Source: Ctena decussata (taxonomy: Eukaryota; Mollusca; Bivalvia; Lucinida; Lucinidae). From it: 64,000 nucleotides of DNA. Location of the stretch: positions 31,890,166 to 31,954,165 of the forward strand of contig OZ022508.1 of assembly GCA_963989385.1 (NCBI GenBank), in the 5' to 3' direction. Below, in pieces: positions 11,266-24,232 of this stretch; positions within the stretch are counted from its first letter, which is position 1; the number at the start of each line of letters is the position of its first letter. A program made the translations under genes and the position numbers. A model generated the notes under the pieces. That model ran no database searches, was not told the DNA's origin, and saw only the letters and a list, made by a program, of their open reading frames with translations.

Positions 11266-12243
11266 TACGGAAGCGTATATACGCCACCACTTGCTACATA
11301 AATCTGCTAGCAAAATTAAGTTTTTCGCGCTTAAAATTTTATTTTTTCTCTGCATATTATCTGTCTTTGTAAAATGTTTAATTGAAAATTCTCATAAAAT
11401 GTATGACAACGCGTTTAAATTTATTGTCATTTGCCATTATTATCTCGAGAAATCTTGATATTATCTTTTATTGCTATATATTTAAATTTTTTCCCCAAAA
11501 TATTCATGCACAAATCTAAGACCAACCCTTTTAACGCACCGCATGCTGCACTGGGATAAAATAATGTACCACACCGCCGAAGATTTCCGACCCCCTACCA
11601 AACTTTACGGACGCTGACGTTATCAATGTATTGGTTCAGTAAAATCGTTTGTTTCTTAGACTTGTTAGAGTATCTGAAGTATAAAAAAAATCTTTCATGC
11701 TAAGACTTGAATTTCCCAGCCACACAAAGGATCTCTGTATAGGATCCATCCATTTTAATTTAGGGGAACATACACAGAGTAATTCCTGGCGTTCAGACTT
11801 TTTTGTCTTATTTTATTTCGCCGATGTAACTTAATTGAAATATTTACTACGAGAATCTGCTTATGTGTCTCTGTGATTAGGAATATATCGGAGAACAATA
11901 AATTCAGTCAGAGACGATATGGTTGAAGATCAGCCTACTTTAAAGAATAAATTTCATCTGGGTCGGACAAATGCAATGTTCCCTGTAATTTATGATATTT
12001 ATTACTGTTCGCTCAAAGGCGGTACTTTTGATATGGGTTATTATTTCTAATGTACATTTTGTGTGTTTAAATGTACTTTTGATATGGGTTATTGCTAATG
12101 CACGTTTTGTGTCTTTAGATGTTATTATTCGACATTATTAGTAGTCAGTTCAAGGTTTACTTGATATAAACTTGTGCTGTTGAGTGAAAGGGGAAGGGGT
12201 GGTACGCCCATATTAAGTCAATTTGGGTATATACCGTGGAAAT

Positions 12244-12244
<1 letters not shown>

Positions 12245-12297
<53 letters not shown>
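12245..12297. repeat. (CA)n microsatellite
   Basis: About 26 uninterrupted CA units. Confidence 0.98.
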
Positions 12298-12303
<6 letters not shown>

Positions 12304-13274
12304 TTATGTGTTGTCCAGCCCCTTAAACTTTCGTGGAGATTGACAATGAGTATTCTCTCCCTGCTGTTGATTCAAGATAAGTGGCGAAAGCATACTAAAC
12401 GTCAAAAGAAACGCCAACAAGTTTAAGTTCAATTTTCTTCTGTCAGCTGAATTGCAGTTTTAAATCACATGTAGCAGAAAATACTACTGACGTCTGCGAA
12501 CAACATAAACTTATCTTCTTGCAAAATTTCATTTTAATTAAAGAGTTATCTCAATTTGTCCCGAAACATTAAAAGTCGTTGTAAGATTTACCTTTCCTTT
12601 AGCAGTATACCAAATTCTGTCTGAAACGCGGCTCCATTGTGCCATTATGAAAAACCCGTCGGGGTTATTATCATAGTGTTCTTCTTACGAACTTGACAGC
12701 AGTTTGAAGTTGAACAATCGTTAAATTCTCTCCCTTGTAATTAAACAAATAGCAAATTGGGAAGTCCAATAACATCAAACACTCTGCATTGCTACGAAAA
12801 ATTTCTTTGCAGATCTTTTCATTTTACTCTTGGTAATCCATTTTCACTCTTCGTCTGAACTGCTTCTTTTCTTTTCAAGAAAGACAGTGTGTTAAAAGAT
12901 CTATGAGAAATCCAATGCTAAGCAAGTGTTACTGTTTCTACGGTCAAAGCGATCTAGTGTCTATAGTTTATGCAATGTCGATGCACTAAGGTGCTCATTT
13001 TGTCGGAATAGCATAAATAAAGTAACTTAAAGTGTCTTAAATAAAAGTATATACTTATACCTTGAAATAAATTGTGCATATGCATTGTAGGCGTTTCTTT
13101 TGGTGTTCAGTATATATGCACGCAGTACTCGTTAACTGCTTAGGATGTCTAGGCCTGAACAGGAACTGACCGGCTCGACATGACTATCGTTGTTTACTGG
13201 GCCTTTAAACCTCAACTGAAAGTCAACTCAACCCACCGTTTTGTCAGTGACAAGTCGCTCCCTAGATTTAAATC

Positions 13275-13526
13275 TTACACAGCACATATACGTATACCAC
13301 TTTTATATATGAGTACCCCCTTCCCCACCCATCTCGGGGTATTGTTCCCAGCTAAGGAACCAATAAATCTCAAGGTAGTGAGACGATGCAGCAGGTATAG
13401 TTTATTTTCATTGAAGTTATCCTGTGACACATAAACATTTCTTGGGTACAATGTGCTCCGCGGGCGCTGGTAAAACGCCTTTTCCAAGTGGTCTTGTAGC
13501 TCCTGTTTGATACCGTCCCATGACAC
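13275..13526 (-). other. Open frame after an acceptor-like site
   Basis: CTATACAG|TGTCATGG precedes an 83-codon frame beginning MSWDGIKQELQDHLEKAFYQ. The first 40 residues look protein-like and the rest does not. It could be a 5' exon of SULT-A (2.8 kb upstream) or chance. No family is recognised. Confidence 0.15.
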
Positions 13527-13589
13527 TGTATAGGAATGGACATTTCAAGTCACAATTTTTAAGTGTTTAAACTGTAAATTTACAGTTAA

Positions 13590-16250
13590 TTTTTCCTCAC
13601 TGCAGCTAGTGTTGTGCCGTGTGGCGGCCGAACTAACGTCTCACCGTAGTGCAGATTATATTTTATTTTCCTCCTTTAGATCAGGATCTTGATTTTACCC
13701 TACTGCAGCTAGTGTTGTACCGTGTGGCGGCCGTAAAACGTCTGAAAAAATCTGAAAATTTAGATTGGTGTAGACTCTTATTCTAGATCAGCGTCTTTTA
13801 TATTATTTGGACCCTTTTTGATACTAATCAGTCATTGAATCGACTGTCTTATTAAAATTTAGAAAATACAGTATGCTTTTCTCTCGTTTCGTCACCAGAT
13901 ATTCTCAGGGTCACTGATGAGGCTTTATTAGCCGAAACTACGTAGTCTGGCCCATGTAACTTCTTCTGAATGTGTTCTCTGCTCTTGAAGAAACTCCTAT
14001 AGGTTTTGATTATACCTTCACCTTAGCTTCCTACTGGTACGCAAACTGCCACTGAAATTCGGTCGAAGACAAAACAAATAGCGAACTTTTATTGTTTAAG
14101 GGAAATGATTTTGACAATTGCTAGATCTTATCTGGATATAGAAAAAAAATATTGATCTTCTTTCGTCTTATTGCGTATAATTTAATTGACTAAACGGAAA
14201 AGACATTCCACATGCTCCTTTTTCTTCGTTTATGACAATAAATTTATTGATCTGAATGAGATAATGAGTAGCAAGAGGATAAAAATATTAGCACCGCTCC
14301 TTACATATGTATGACGATGCATATTTTAAAAAGCAACTGGCAAAAATAGTGTCATAAAATGAAAAAAATATTATTACTACTTGTTATTAATTCAACAAAT
14401 GGCATTAATATTGTTACAAAATAAAAAATGTCTCGAACTGACAGATATAAATTTACAATACGACACATTCAACTATATGAACGAAATATGTTTTCCTCTT
14501 GCTTGATATTTTATATTTTTGAAGGAAATAATACAATCCTTCTACCCCGAAGACAGAAAGTGATCTGTGAAGATGCAATATGTTTTTGCGCAAAATGGTG
14601 GTTTTTAATTAAAGGCAAAAATATTGCCACAACACATATATAGCTATATACTTTTAGATCATAGTGAAATAAATATTTATCGAAATCAAATAATCATTTG
14701 CCAAACAAGAAAAAGTTAGACACACTTTTTTCTTTTATTTGTCTGTCAAAATTATGTTGAGACTAACCGTGAAAATAATTATCTAAACGCACTATGTTTT
14801 AACATTATTATTATTATCACATTCAAGCCACTTATTTCCGGCATTTTCGTCAGAAAAACATATTTTTCTGGCAGCTTTATTTAGCAAGTGGTGGCGTATA
14901 TACGCTTCCGTATCCCCCTCTTCAGATAAAGTCGATTTTATTAGCGTCAAACTAAATTTGGCGCTAAGAGCGGTTTCCGAAATACCTTTTACTTCTGATA
15001 AAACATTGTCGAATTATTCTAGAGAACATATCAAAATGAAAAGCGAAAAAATTGAAGAAATATCTCATTCCGTTACCTACACAGAAGAGTTGAAAGACGT
15101 CAGGGGTTCACTTTTACCGGTTTTGATTTTTCGGAAGTAATTAACGTCGCGAAATAAGACGTTCGTAAGAGTTCAAGAAACGAAACGTCACGTTACGCAA
15201 ACCAAATTTCATGGCAAAAATGAGCCCCTGGCGTGTTGAAACCTTCTTCCCTGAAAAACGGAATAAGATATCAATTCAGTTCCTTCGTGTTCGTGCATTT
15301 ATATTCTCTAGAAAAGATCATATATGTTTTACTAGAATTAAAAAAAGTTACTGAAAACCATTCTTAGGATATATCTCCGTTTGACGTTGAAAGAAACGAC
15401 ATCATCGGAACAGGGGGTATAGGTAAACAAATCGACTTTGTGAAAAATTTACACGGTAAAAGCTTAAAATTATTTTTAAAAAAATACATGTAAGTATATT
15501 TCGTTAACAAATATCAAAATTTCAGATATATGTTTCGGGGAAGTTTTTTCTCTGTCAAAGCTTTTATGAAAACTTAAGCAATTTTCAGTAGCTAATGAAA
15601 GGTCATGCGAAAATTGTATGTCATCGAGCGCAATTTATTTTGCATATAAGACGTCAATCCCTCACATTTTCATGACGTCATAGGAAACGAAGTATTTGTT
15701 TCACACTTAAAAGAAAATCATTTCGTAATTAAGGAAATGCTGAACTTCCTTTTTATACGGAAACTGAAAATTTTGGTTTTGTCCTATTCCACCTTAAAGA
15801 GTTAAATGTTACTCTTATTAAAGATTGTCTCCCTCATTTATTTCATGGTTTCAGAAACAAATATCTAAAAATTTCGTTAGAAAATATGTAATAGTCTCAT
15901 AATTAGCCGCAAAAGTTTTGAGAAAATGCATGTTTATTAGAGAAATGTGGAATGAAAAATAATCTTCAAATTAAAATGCAAATTACCTATTTCCTCACGG
16001 CCTATAAGAATATCGATTTTGACCACGTGTGTCATGTGATCATGTAGAGGTATTTTTCTTATTCGTGCACGTGATTGTGATTTATGAATAAATTATTTTT
16101 GTCCAATAATGCGATTTCAACCGCGGTCCGCGATTGTATAAAAATTTATCTTTAATAATTTACAGAATCATGAGAAAAATGAACCGAGCTTAGGTGCAAA
16201 TAGAATAGACTCAGATCAGCCGTCATAGATATTTGAGTCTTCAGGATCCA
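13590..16250. other. AT-rich intergenic DNA
   Basis: Two copies of 'ctgcagctagtgttgt' with 'gtgtggcggccg' (13600 and 13703) echo 'ctgcagctggcgttgtgtcg' at 32500, and 'gtcactgatgaggctttatt' occurs at 13910 and 32764, which marks a diverged repeat. Otherwise no gene is seen. Confidence 0.45.
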
Positions 16251-16348
16251 CCCAGCGGGCATATGACGTCGCAATGACGTCATCCCGACGTCAATATGAC
16301 GTCATCAGGTCGAATCGACGTCAGTACGACGTCATGTGCCTGCTGGGC
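16251..16348. mobile_element. 98-bp palindromic element rich in TGACGTCA
   Basis: Ends cccagcgggcatatgacgtc and gacgtcatgtgcctgctggg form inverted repeats; inside are two TGACGTCA octamers and several GACGTC hexamers. Ends of the same kind occur at about 5435 and 42105. TGACGTCA is the CRE octamer, but here it is part of a repeat. Confidence 0.7.
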
Positions 16349-16349
16349 A

Positions 16350-17750
16350 AGATTGTTCATGCAGACATAAAAAAAATGGAGGCACATGCTGATCGGCGAC
16401 TTCCTTTATCAGACAAGCCTAAAGTACATTTTCATGCTCCGTTGCTCAAGCCTTTTTACTCTTTGGCTGCAAATTTTCAGCTAGATTTACCCCTGGAAAA
16501 TTTGAACCCAGATTTATGACCTTTCGTAAATAGGCTTGACATTTGAAGACATTCTCTCATGATAATTTTTCATGACCACAGAAAAATGGGACAATCGTAA
16601 ATTTCACACTATGAATAAGTCTGTCGAGTCAGATAAGTTCCATGCATGAGTGCCCGGCTGAAAAATAAATGCTAAGTGCCCCCTGGCCACAGGTCAAACA
16701 ACGTTGACTCAACATGGAGTCCACTTGATTTGTTGAATCAATGCGGGTTCACTGTTGCGGCGTCTGAACTGGGTCTGCACCGTTTGCGTATATGTACCCA
16801 AAACGGCTTAAATTTCTAGTCATTCAATTGAAAGGAAATATCACAGTGGGGTGCTTGTATGGTGCGATGGTGCTGGGTACAACTTCCAGTTCCGGGGCAT
16901 TCTACTGATTTGGATAAAAGTAGGAGAAGGGTCTACTGTGCTTGCAGCAGGTGCGGGTGAGGGTTGTTTGGACGTTTTTTCTCTCGTCTCTGAGACGGTC
17001 CGATATAACCCAAAACAACCAACCAACTAAAATTATCTTACCTTGAACTATTTGTACTCCAGATATAAAGTTATAATATATACTTCTGCCTGTCTGTCAG
17101 CACTTGATGTGAAGAAAAAACCCGCGTATATAGGTTATGAGAGTGAAATTTCTAACAGAATTACCAGTTGGAAAAAATAGCAAGCAGCATGGAACGCCGA
17201 TTGCACCAAAAGCCATTTTTTCTGATAGACTTGCCAGTGCCCTATATTTTTACATTTACTAGAACATGAGGTCCTTTAAGGGCACCAATGTTCTTCTAGA
17301 AGTCTTGTCCAAAGCCCTGTATTTTTTTTTTCATATTTACAAACAGAAAAGTCCCTTTAAATGAAACTATCTGGCAGTCCCTTTAGTACTTATTCTAGAC
17401 AATTTAGTGTTTAATTGTCTTATCTAAACTTTTCATAAAAAAATGAACAAAAAACCTAATAACAAGAAATTAATTCATACAATTAAAAAAATTATGCTGC
17501 TTTCAATCCGAAACATAATGAATTATAACAGACCCATAATTTTAAATACTAAAAATTGTACCGTAAAAATCTAACAATTGGGACCCTAAAAAATTACCGT
17601 AAGTGCCCATAAATCGACCATGCAGTAATGCAACCAAAAGATGCAGATAGAATGGCAAATACCGCATACCCTGATCAGACTGTTCCTTCACAAGCAGTCT
17701 GAGGTGGGTCTGCACAATTTGCTCGATCATAACTATCTAGTAAAGGCTTG
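16350..17750. other. Intergenic DNA without recognised genes
   Basis: Short open frames only. The segment 16850..17020 is less AT-rich than its surroundings but shows no family resemblance. Confidence 0.4.
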
Positions 17751-17754
17751 CCGT

Positions 17755-17995
17755 ATCCTAGTGCCCACAGGGGCAGTGGGGTTTAGAAATCCACTGTATC
17801 TGGGGCACATCATATGAAAGACGGAACCCATACCTCTCCCATTGCTGCCTTATATTTCCCCGACTCGAAAAAGGTACCCATTTACCGCTGGGTTGACAGA
17901 GAGAATTTTTTTAATCGCCGGTAGGCCGAACCTCGAACCCACCCCTTCTGCGTCATTTGAGCGTCTCTAACCACTCGACCACAGCGCCTCTTTGT
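17755..17995 (-). mobile_element. tRNA-derived SINE, family 4
   Basis: On the minus strand the head reads GGCGCTGTGGTCGAGTGGTT (A-box-like) and then GGGTTCGAGGTTC (B-box-like). The body includes 'cattgctgccttatatttcc'. A diverged body fragment is at about 43105..43210. Confidence 0.75.
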
Positions 17996-18009
17996 CCCAA
18001 TTCCTATAT

Positions 18010-20115
18010 TTTTACATCATTGACATACACTGAACTTGAGTCCCTAATATAGAAGAAAATTTCATATTTTTTTCTCTCAAAATTGGCTCATTGAAATTCC
18101 GTAAAATGTTCATATCATATGCTCCTTATATGCATGTATGTGTCTTTATACATGCAAAAGATTGTATCATTCAAAACTCCCTCTCACTTATAGATTTAGG
18201 GTGTAATCATCAACATTATTTCACTTCATTTCATAATGAAGAAAAGTTTTAATATTTCTTTTTCAAAATTGGCTCAGTGAAATTACTTAATATGTTCATA
18301 TGATATGCTCCATATATGTGACTTTATGCATGCAAAAGACTGTATCATTCAAAACACCCTCTCACTTATAAAGTTACGGTGAAATCGTCAACATTGTTTG
18401 TCGTAAATCAATATGGAAGAAAATTTCTTTTTTTTTTTCAAAATTGGCTCAGTGAAATTCCTTAAAATGTTCATATCATAGGCTCCGTATATGCGTCTTT
18501 ACGCATGGAAAAGATTGTATCATTCAAAACTCCCTCTCACTTTTAAAATTAAGGTGAAATCGCAAACTTATTTCACTTCATTTCATAATGCAGAAAAGTT
18601 TAAAAAAAATTTTTTTCAAAATTGGCTCAGTGAAATTCCTTAAAATGTTCATATAATATGCTCAATATAGGTGTCTTTATGCATGCAAAAGATTGTATCA
18701 TTCAAAACTCCCTCTCACTTATAGGGTTAAATCATCAACATTCTTTCACTTCATTTGATAATGAAGAAAAGTTTTAATATTTTTTTTTCAACATTGGCTC
18801 AGTGAAATTCCTTAAAATGTTCATATAATATGCTCCATATATGTGTCTTTATGCACGCAAAAGATTGTATCATTCAAAACTCCCTCTCACTTATAAATTT
18901 AGGGTGAAATCATCAACATTCTTTCACTTAAATTTCATATGGAAGAAAAGTTTTAATTTTTTTTTCAAAATTGGCTCAGTGAAATTCCTTAAAATGTTCA
19001 TATCATATGCTCCGTATATGCGTTTATGCATGCAAAAGATTGTATCATTCAAAACTCCCTCTCACTTATAAATTTAGGGTGAAATCATCAACATTCTTTC
19101 ACTTCATTTCATATAGAAGAAAAGTTTTAATATTTTTTTTTTCAAAATTGTCTCAGTGAAATTCCTTAAAATGTTCATATCATATGCCTTATATATGTGT
19201 CTTTATGCTTGCAAAAGATTGTATCATTCAAAACTCCCTCTCACTTATAAAGTTACCCATGAAATCGTCAACAATGTCTGACGTAAATTAATACGGTAGA
19301 AAATTTCATATTTTTTTCTCAAAATTAGCTCAGTGAAATTCCTTAAAATGTTCATATCATATGCTCCATATATATTTTTTTTATGCATGCAAAAAATTGT
19401 ATCATTCAAAATTCCATCTCACTTATAAATTTAGGGTGAAATTTGTCAACATTGTTTCACTTCATCTCATATGGAAGAAAACTTTTAATATTTTTTTTTT
19501 TCAAAATTCGCACAGTGAAATTTCTTAAGATGTTTATATCATATGCTCTATATATGAGCCGCGACACGAGAAAACCAACAATGTGGTTGTGCGCCCAGCG
19601 CAGACTCAGATCAGTCTAGGCATCCTCCCAATCCGATCACACTCTTCCTAAGCTCTCAAAGGGTAGCTAAGGGTCTAAGCTACCTCCATGCGGACAGCGA
19701 AGACGCTGATCAGACTGGGCGGATGCCCAGGCTGATCTGAGTCTGTGCTGGGCACACAACCACATTGTTGGTTTTGTCGTGTCGCGGCTCATATGTGTCT
19801 TTTTGCATGCAGAAGATTGTATCATTCAAAACTCCCTCTCACTTATAAAGTTAGGGTGAAATCGTCAACATTGTTTGACTTAAATTAATACGGAAGAAAA
19901 TTTCATATTTTTTTTCAAAATTGGCTCAGTGAAATTCCTTAAAATATTCATATCATATGCTCCATATACGTATCTTTTTGCATGCTAAAGATTGTATCAT
20001 TCAAAACTCCCTCTCATGTATAACGTTAGGGTGAAATCGTCCAGATTGTTTCACTTCATTTCATATGAAAGAAAACTTTTTTTTTTTCAAAATTGGCTAA
20101 GCGAAATTCCTTAAA
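18010..20115. repeat. Satellite array, unit about 175 bp, eleven units
   Basis: Unit landmarks: caaaattggctcagtgaaat, ccttaaaatgttcatatcat, gcatgcaaaagattgtatca, aactccctctcacttataaa. The landmark caaaattggctca recurs at about 18078, 18263, 18439, 18616, 18788, 18965, 19142, 19319, 19501, 19914 and 20086. One unit is split by a MITE (19555..19791) and the last by another element (20116..20587), after which the unit resumes at 20588. Confidence 0.95.
19555..19791. mobile_element. MITE family A copy 4, inside a satellite unit
   Basis: TIRs tgagccgcgacacgag and cgtgtcgcggctca. The satellite consensus (gctccatatatgtgtcttt) continues on both sides with TA at each border, so the empty site is known. 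Confidence 0.95.
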
Positions 20116-20587
20116 GTCTCCATAGTCCTACTAGTGGTGAAAACGTCTAAACTCAAATTATTGTAAAAAGCGGTTCAACCTTCACGTTTGGTAATAAAAT
20201 GTGGGTTGATATGCTTATATTGATTCATATAACAAGCAAAAAGTATAGAAAATTGGTTTTTGAAAAATAACAAATCGCTTCACAAATAAAAATTTCCTAT
20301 TCTGGTTTCCCGTCTAGCAAAGCTATATAAACATAGGCGGGATAGTGATTGGGACTCCACGCCTGTACGTTGTATTTTTACCATTCAACTTAAAGAAATC
20401 GAAAGTAGGTCATTTTAGTTGCCACCTAATATGACCCAAATAAGTTTTCAAACCCTTTTTATGTGAAACTCAAAGATGTTTTATTTGTTTTATCACGGTC
20501 ATTTACACTGACGAAACGATACTGAGAAGCTTGCAGCGATGCCTCATGATTAAATTTTTCACGCTGATAGAGCAATGGGGCCTTTAA
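20116..20587. mobile_element. Element O (single arm), inserted in satellite
   Basis: Begins gtctccatagtcctactagt and ends gatagagcaatggggcc. The satellite motif is ccttaaa before it and (cc)tttaaaatg after it, which suggests a TTAA-like duplicated target. Other copies at 26970..27505, a fragment at about 26400..26635, and a head-to-head pair at 27619..28479. Confidence 0.7.
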
Positions 20588-20649
20588 AATGCTCATATCA
20601 TATGTTCCATATATGTGTCTTTTTGCATGCAAAAGGTTGTATCTACTAG

Positions 20650-21300
20650 CTACTGCTAATTGGATATGCATAAATGCAAACAAAACCGGACGGACGGTTA
20701 CACGGATACATACCTAGACGGACACAACAGTATTTCCATAAGGTGCACGGGTAACTGTTCCATGTTTTTCGCCACTTTTTTTTCAAAGGGAGAGAACTTC
20801 TGTTACTTCCTGTTTGCTTCTCAGGACCACGAAAATCCTTCCAAATGGGTAACAACAATACATCCTATACGTTTTGCTGCTGTTTGTATATACATGCATG
20901 TATATGCAAACAAAATCAGACGGACAAACAGACATACACATACGGACAGATAAAAGATCGCATCGATGTACAACAACGACAGCTTGTTATAGTATTATAG
21001 TAATTGCACCAATATGTTCCTCCCAATGCCTTAGTTAACTTACACACCTGCTTTGCTATAACTGTACAGACAAAAGACAAAAAGGGCAGGATATCTCCAG
21101 GACAGGCAGACGCAAGGACGGACAAAATAATGAAGGAACGCATGGACAGGCACAACAAAACAAAAGTATAATCTCCATGAAGTTTTTAGGGCGATGCTTG
21201 ATAGAATTCGAAGTAAACAGATATACCCTTTTCATATGCGAAAGCAAATACATGCGGACAGACGGACAAACAACCTGACTGAGTAGAGATGTACTCAGAT
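20650..21300. repeat. Low-complexity GACGGACA-rich DNA
   Basis: Scattered gacggacaaac, acggacagac and cggacggac motifs of the type found inside bivalve tandem-unit elements. No credible gene. Confidence 0.45.
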
Positions 21301-21819
21301 AGACAACTACAGACTAGAGAAAAGATTAATATTCCAAGAGCATTTAATGTCACAACGTTTAAGTACCGATATCTTTATGGGTTATTAGAATCGGGAATAG
21401 GGAATAAGTAACCAACTTGACGCTTCTAAATCTGAATTCGATCGCGAAAACATACGTCTGGCCAATAGTATATCCGATCCAGCTCAGCTAATGCAATATG
21501 AGTTTGAAGATGCTTAGGCAGTCCTACTCACATCCCGAGTAAATTGTACAGATTTTGTACAGTGATCTCTGTTATCACTATCAGATGCTATAGTAAAGGT
21601 CATGACTGGAATTGAAGAATCTGGGGATGTATGCTGGTCTGTAGGCGGCAATTGTAAGTGTGAGCGTGAGAATTGCAAAGAGAATGCTGCATGCACACAC
21701 ATTGCATATACGGACGTGATATCTCTGCTGGTTTCGCACACTGGGACCGTGGTCTCATAATTGAATGCTTTTATATTAAAGAGGCTCTATCTTTGAACAC
21801 AAACATCTTTTCGTGTGCA

Positions 21820-21824
<5 letters not shown>

Positions 21825-21875
<51 letters not shown>

Positions 21876-21882
21876 TCACACA

Positions 21883-21925
<43 letters not shown>

Positions 21926-21929
21926 ACAG
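21825..21929. repeat. Compound microsatellite (GA)n-(CT)n-(CA)n
   Basis: About 24 GA units, a short spacer, about 9 CT units and about 14 CA units. Frames through it are artefacts of the repeat. Confidence 0.97.
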
Positions 21930-22074
21930 ATTCACTTTGTCAAAGTTGACAAACTATCCATAATCTTTATAGAGCTCGAATTACCCAGGCGCATGTTATA
22001 GGTGATTTTTTTGGCAATACCATTGTTATAATTACCAATATACGCCAAAGATACATATTTTAAGTAGCAATATA

Positions 22075-22215
22075 TTTATACCCCAGGCATACGAAGTATG
22101 ACAAGGGGCATATAGATTTTGCCCGTTGTCCGGTCGTGCGTCTGTCAACCCGTAAGTTAACATTTGCGTTAGCGTTTTTGAGGTCCACATCCTTTCTTGG
22201 ATTTGGTTTGTATTT
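22075..22215. mobile_element. Fragment of a long tandem-unit element
   Basis: Starts ataccccaggcatacgaag and runs to gttgtccggtcgtgcgtct, resembling the leading edge of repeat elements with 'cgtccgtccgtc' starts. The family 1 SINE at 22222 interrupts it, and further similar material (caaggtcacggaccttgac) continues at 22810..23550, ending in cctgctcacttgttctag. Confidence 0.45.
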
Positions 22216-22221
22216 GGCATA

Positions 22222-22420
22222 ATGATGGATAGATGGATGACGCGATTTTACGTCCTTTTTAATAGTATTTCAGTCATATCAGGACGATGGGTGAATCATA
22301 ATGAAAGGCTGTGTGCAATGAAACCCCGTTTACGATTGAAAAGATTCACGCCTCCAGCCGGGCTCGAACCCAGGACCGCTAGACCAGCAGGCCAGCACTT
22401 ACTGAGCTACCGGGCTCCAT
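22222..22420 (-). mobile_element. tRNA-derived SINE family 1, best copy
   Basis: Minus strand: GGAGCCCGGTAGCTCAGTAA (A box TAGCTCAGTAAG), then GGTCCTGGGTTCGAGCCC (B box). The body continues to a (GATG)n-type tail at 22222. It is the most intact member of the family here. Confidence 0.85.
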
Positions 22421-22424
22421 AATT

Positions 22425-22800
22425 CGAAATACAAATATCCAAAATATAGAACAGCATAATATTGGATATCCATAATTCGATTTATGGATATCGATGGTTT
22501 GATTTATGGATATCTATAATTCGATTTTTTGATATCCAAACAAAGCAGCAGATTTTTGGATATTCAAAAATCGAATAATGGGTATCAAAAAATCAAATTA
22601 TTGATATCCATAATTCATTTAATGGAAATCCAGATATAAAGCAGATTTTTGGAAATCCTAAGATCGAGTTATGGATATCCATAAATCGAAGTTTGGATAT
22701 CCATAAATCGAATTTTGGATATGCAATAGTTTGCTGTATTTTTGGATATCCATTAATTCTGGCATTATGATAGATGTAGCTCCAAATTTTACACCACCCC
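22425..22800. repeat. Array of 'ttggatatccataaatcg' motifs
   Basis: At least ten diverged units pairing ggatatcc with ataattcga or aaatcga. Both orientations of the motif are nearly symmetrical, so the array can form many small hairpins. Confidence 0.8.
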
Positions 22801-24018
22801 ATACATGTCTATGACCCAGCGATCAAGGTCACGGACCTTGACTTTTTCATGTTAAAGTTTTATGGTAAAGGTTTTAAGATCTTGATTTTAATTCAAACTC
22901 TTTGTTGGGTTGAGTTTATATTGGTTTGATATTTGTCCAAAGTTTTATTCTGTTCCACCCCGACCCATGCCTGTGACCTACAGGTCAAGGTCAAGGGCTT
23001 CGACTTTTTCATGTTAAAGTTTTTGAGATCTCATATCATCGCAATCATTTGTACATTTGTTGAGTTAGTTATATTTGGCATGATAGAAGATGTTGGTCTG
23101 AAAAATTATTCTATACAATCTTCGCAAATGCCTTCACTTAGAGGTAAAGATCACAGGCTTCAGCTTTTCCATGTTTTAAGATAAGATTATTAAGCCTATA
23201 TTCTTCTGTGACCTTATGATATGAGTCTTGGTTTATCTCTGGGTTGTAACAGGTGTCATCATCTGGATGTTGCTGACATAAGTTCAAGGTTACATACTGA
23301 AACATTTGCATCAAAGTTCTGCTATAAGTTTTTTCCAATATCCCTCAATTGAACCGTTTGATATGTTAACTATTAGGTTTATTGGTAGGTTGCAGAAGAT
23401 AAGTTGAAGTCCTTTGGATGCTGTAGCACATACTTAAAATTTGTATCATATATGTGTTAAACTTGTGTGTTTCAAGTTTGGTGTCTTTAGGCGATTGCCA
23501 TGGCCGGGGGTTACGTAAACCCCTGCTCACTTGTTCTAGTTCAAAATGAAATATAGGTTTACGTTAATTAATTATAATAAATGGAATGATAGCTTTTTAA
23601 TAATTTCTAGAATATAAAGGGCTTTAATGAATTAATTATTCATTTATTTTTACTTTTAAAAGAGTCGTTCGCCATTGTTTACACATATATAAAGAGTTAA
23701 GGAGTAAAGTTGATACGGACCAACCTTAATAATTTTAAGATTTTTCCTTAAGTTAAGAAATACCTTAGCGCTAAGGTGCTGTCAAGACCCATTTTTAACC
23801 ACTTTAAGGTAAAACCTTACTTTTAGGTATTCCTTATCTCTTAAGGTGTGATTGTGAATCTGGGCCCTGGTCCTTTCACGCTATGAATAAGTCAGTCTCT
23901 GTAGTCAGGTTATATCAATCCATCATGAGTTCCATGTAGGATAGGGAAATCTAACCCGAGGGGATCGATAATTTAAACCAGGGACGAGGCTGTGTTCATC
24001 TTCAGCTTGATGCAGAAA

Positions 24019-24232
24019 TGAGCCGAAACATCACAAAACCAACCATGTGGTTGTGCGCTCAGCGCAGACTCAGATCAGCCTCTGATCAGAGTCTTCGCTG
24101 TTCGCATGGAGGTAGTTTTGACCCTTATCTACCTTTTGAGCACTTAACGAAGAGTCTGGTCAAATTGGGTGGATGCGGACAGTCCTTGCTAGGTGCACAA
24201 CCACATTGTTGGTTTTGTTGTGTCGCGGCTCA
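24019..24232. mobile_element. MITE family A, copy 5 (diverged)
   Basis: Left end tgagccgaaacatcacaaaa has lost several matches; right end tttgttgtgtcgcggctca is good. Interior cagcgcagactcagatcagc is intact. Confidence 0.85.

Larger units (their letters stand above)
11266..14915. repeat. Region bounded by 40-bp inverted repeats
   Basis: Left arm at 11266..11310 (ggaagcgtatatacgccacc) and right arm at about 14868..14910 (ggtggcgtatatacgcttcc) match in inverted orientation with extended similarity (acttgctaMataaa). The 3.6 kb between holds a CA microsatellite and AT-rich DNA, and no transposase frame. It may be a non-autonomous element or a chance pairing of repeat copies. Confidence 0.45.

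Noticed and set aside
12223..12426. Open frame with a long HT repeat
   Set aside because: It is the (CA)n microsatellite read in frame.
17930..17995. Possible tRNA on the minus strand (GTCGAGTGGTTAGAGACG)
   Set aside because: It is the head of a SINE; the acceptor stem does not pair and a SINE body is attached.
21673..22001. Open frames with RERERE and SHTHTH stretches
   Set aside because: They are translations of the GA/CT/CA compound microsatellite.
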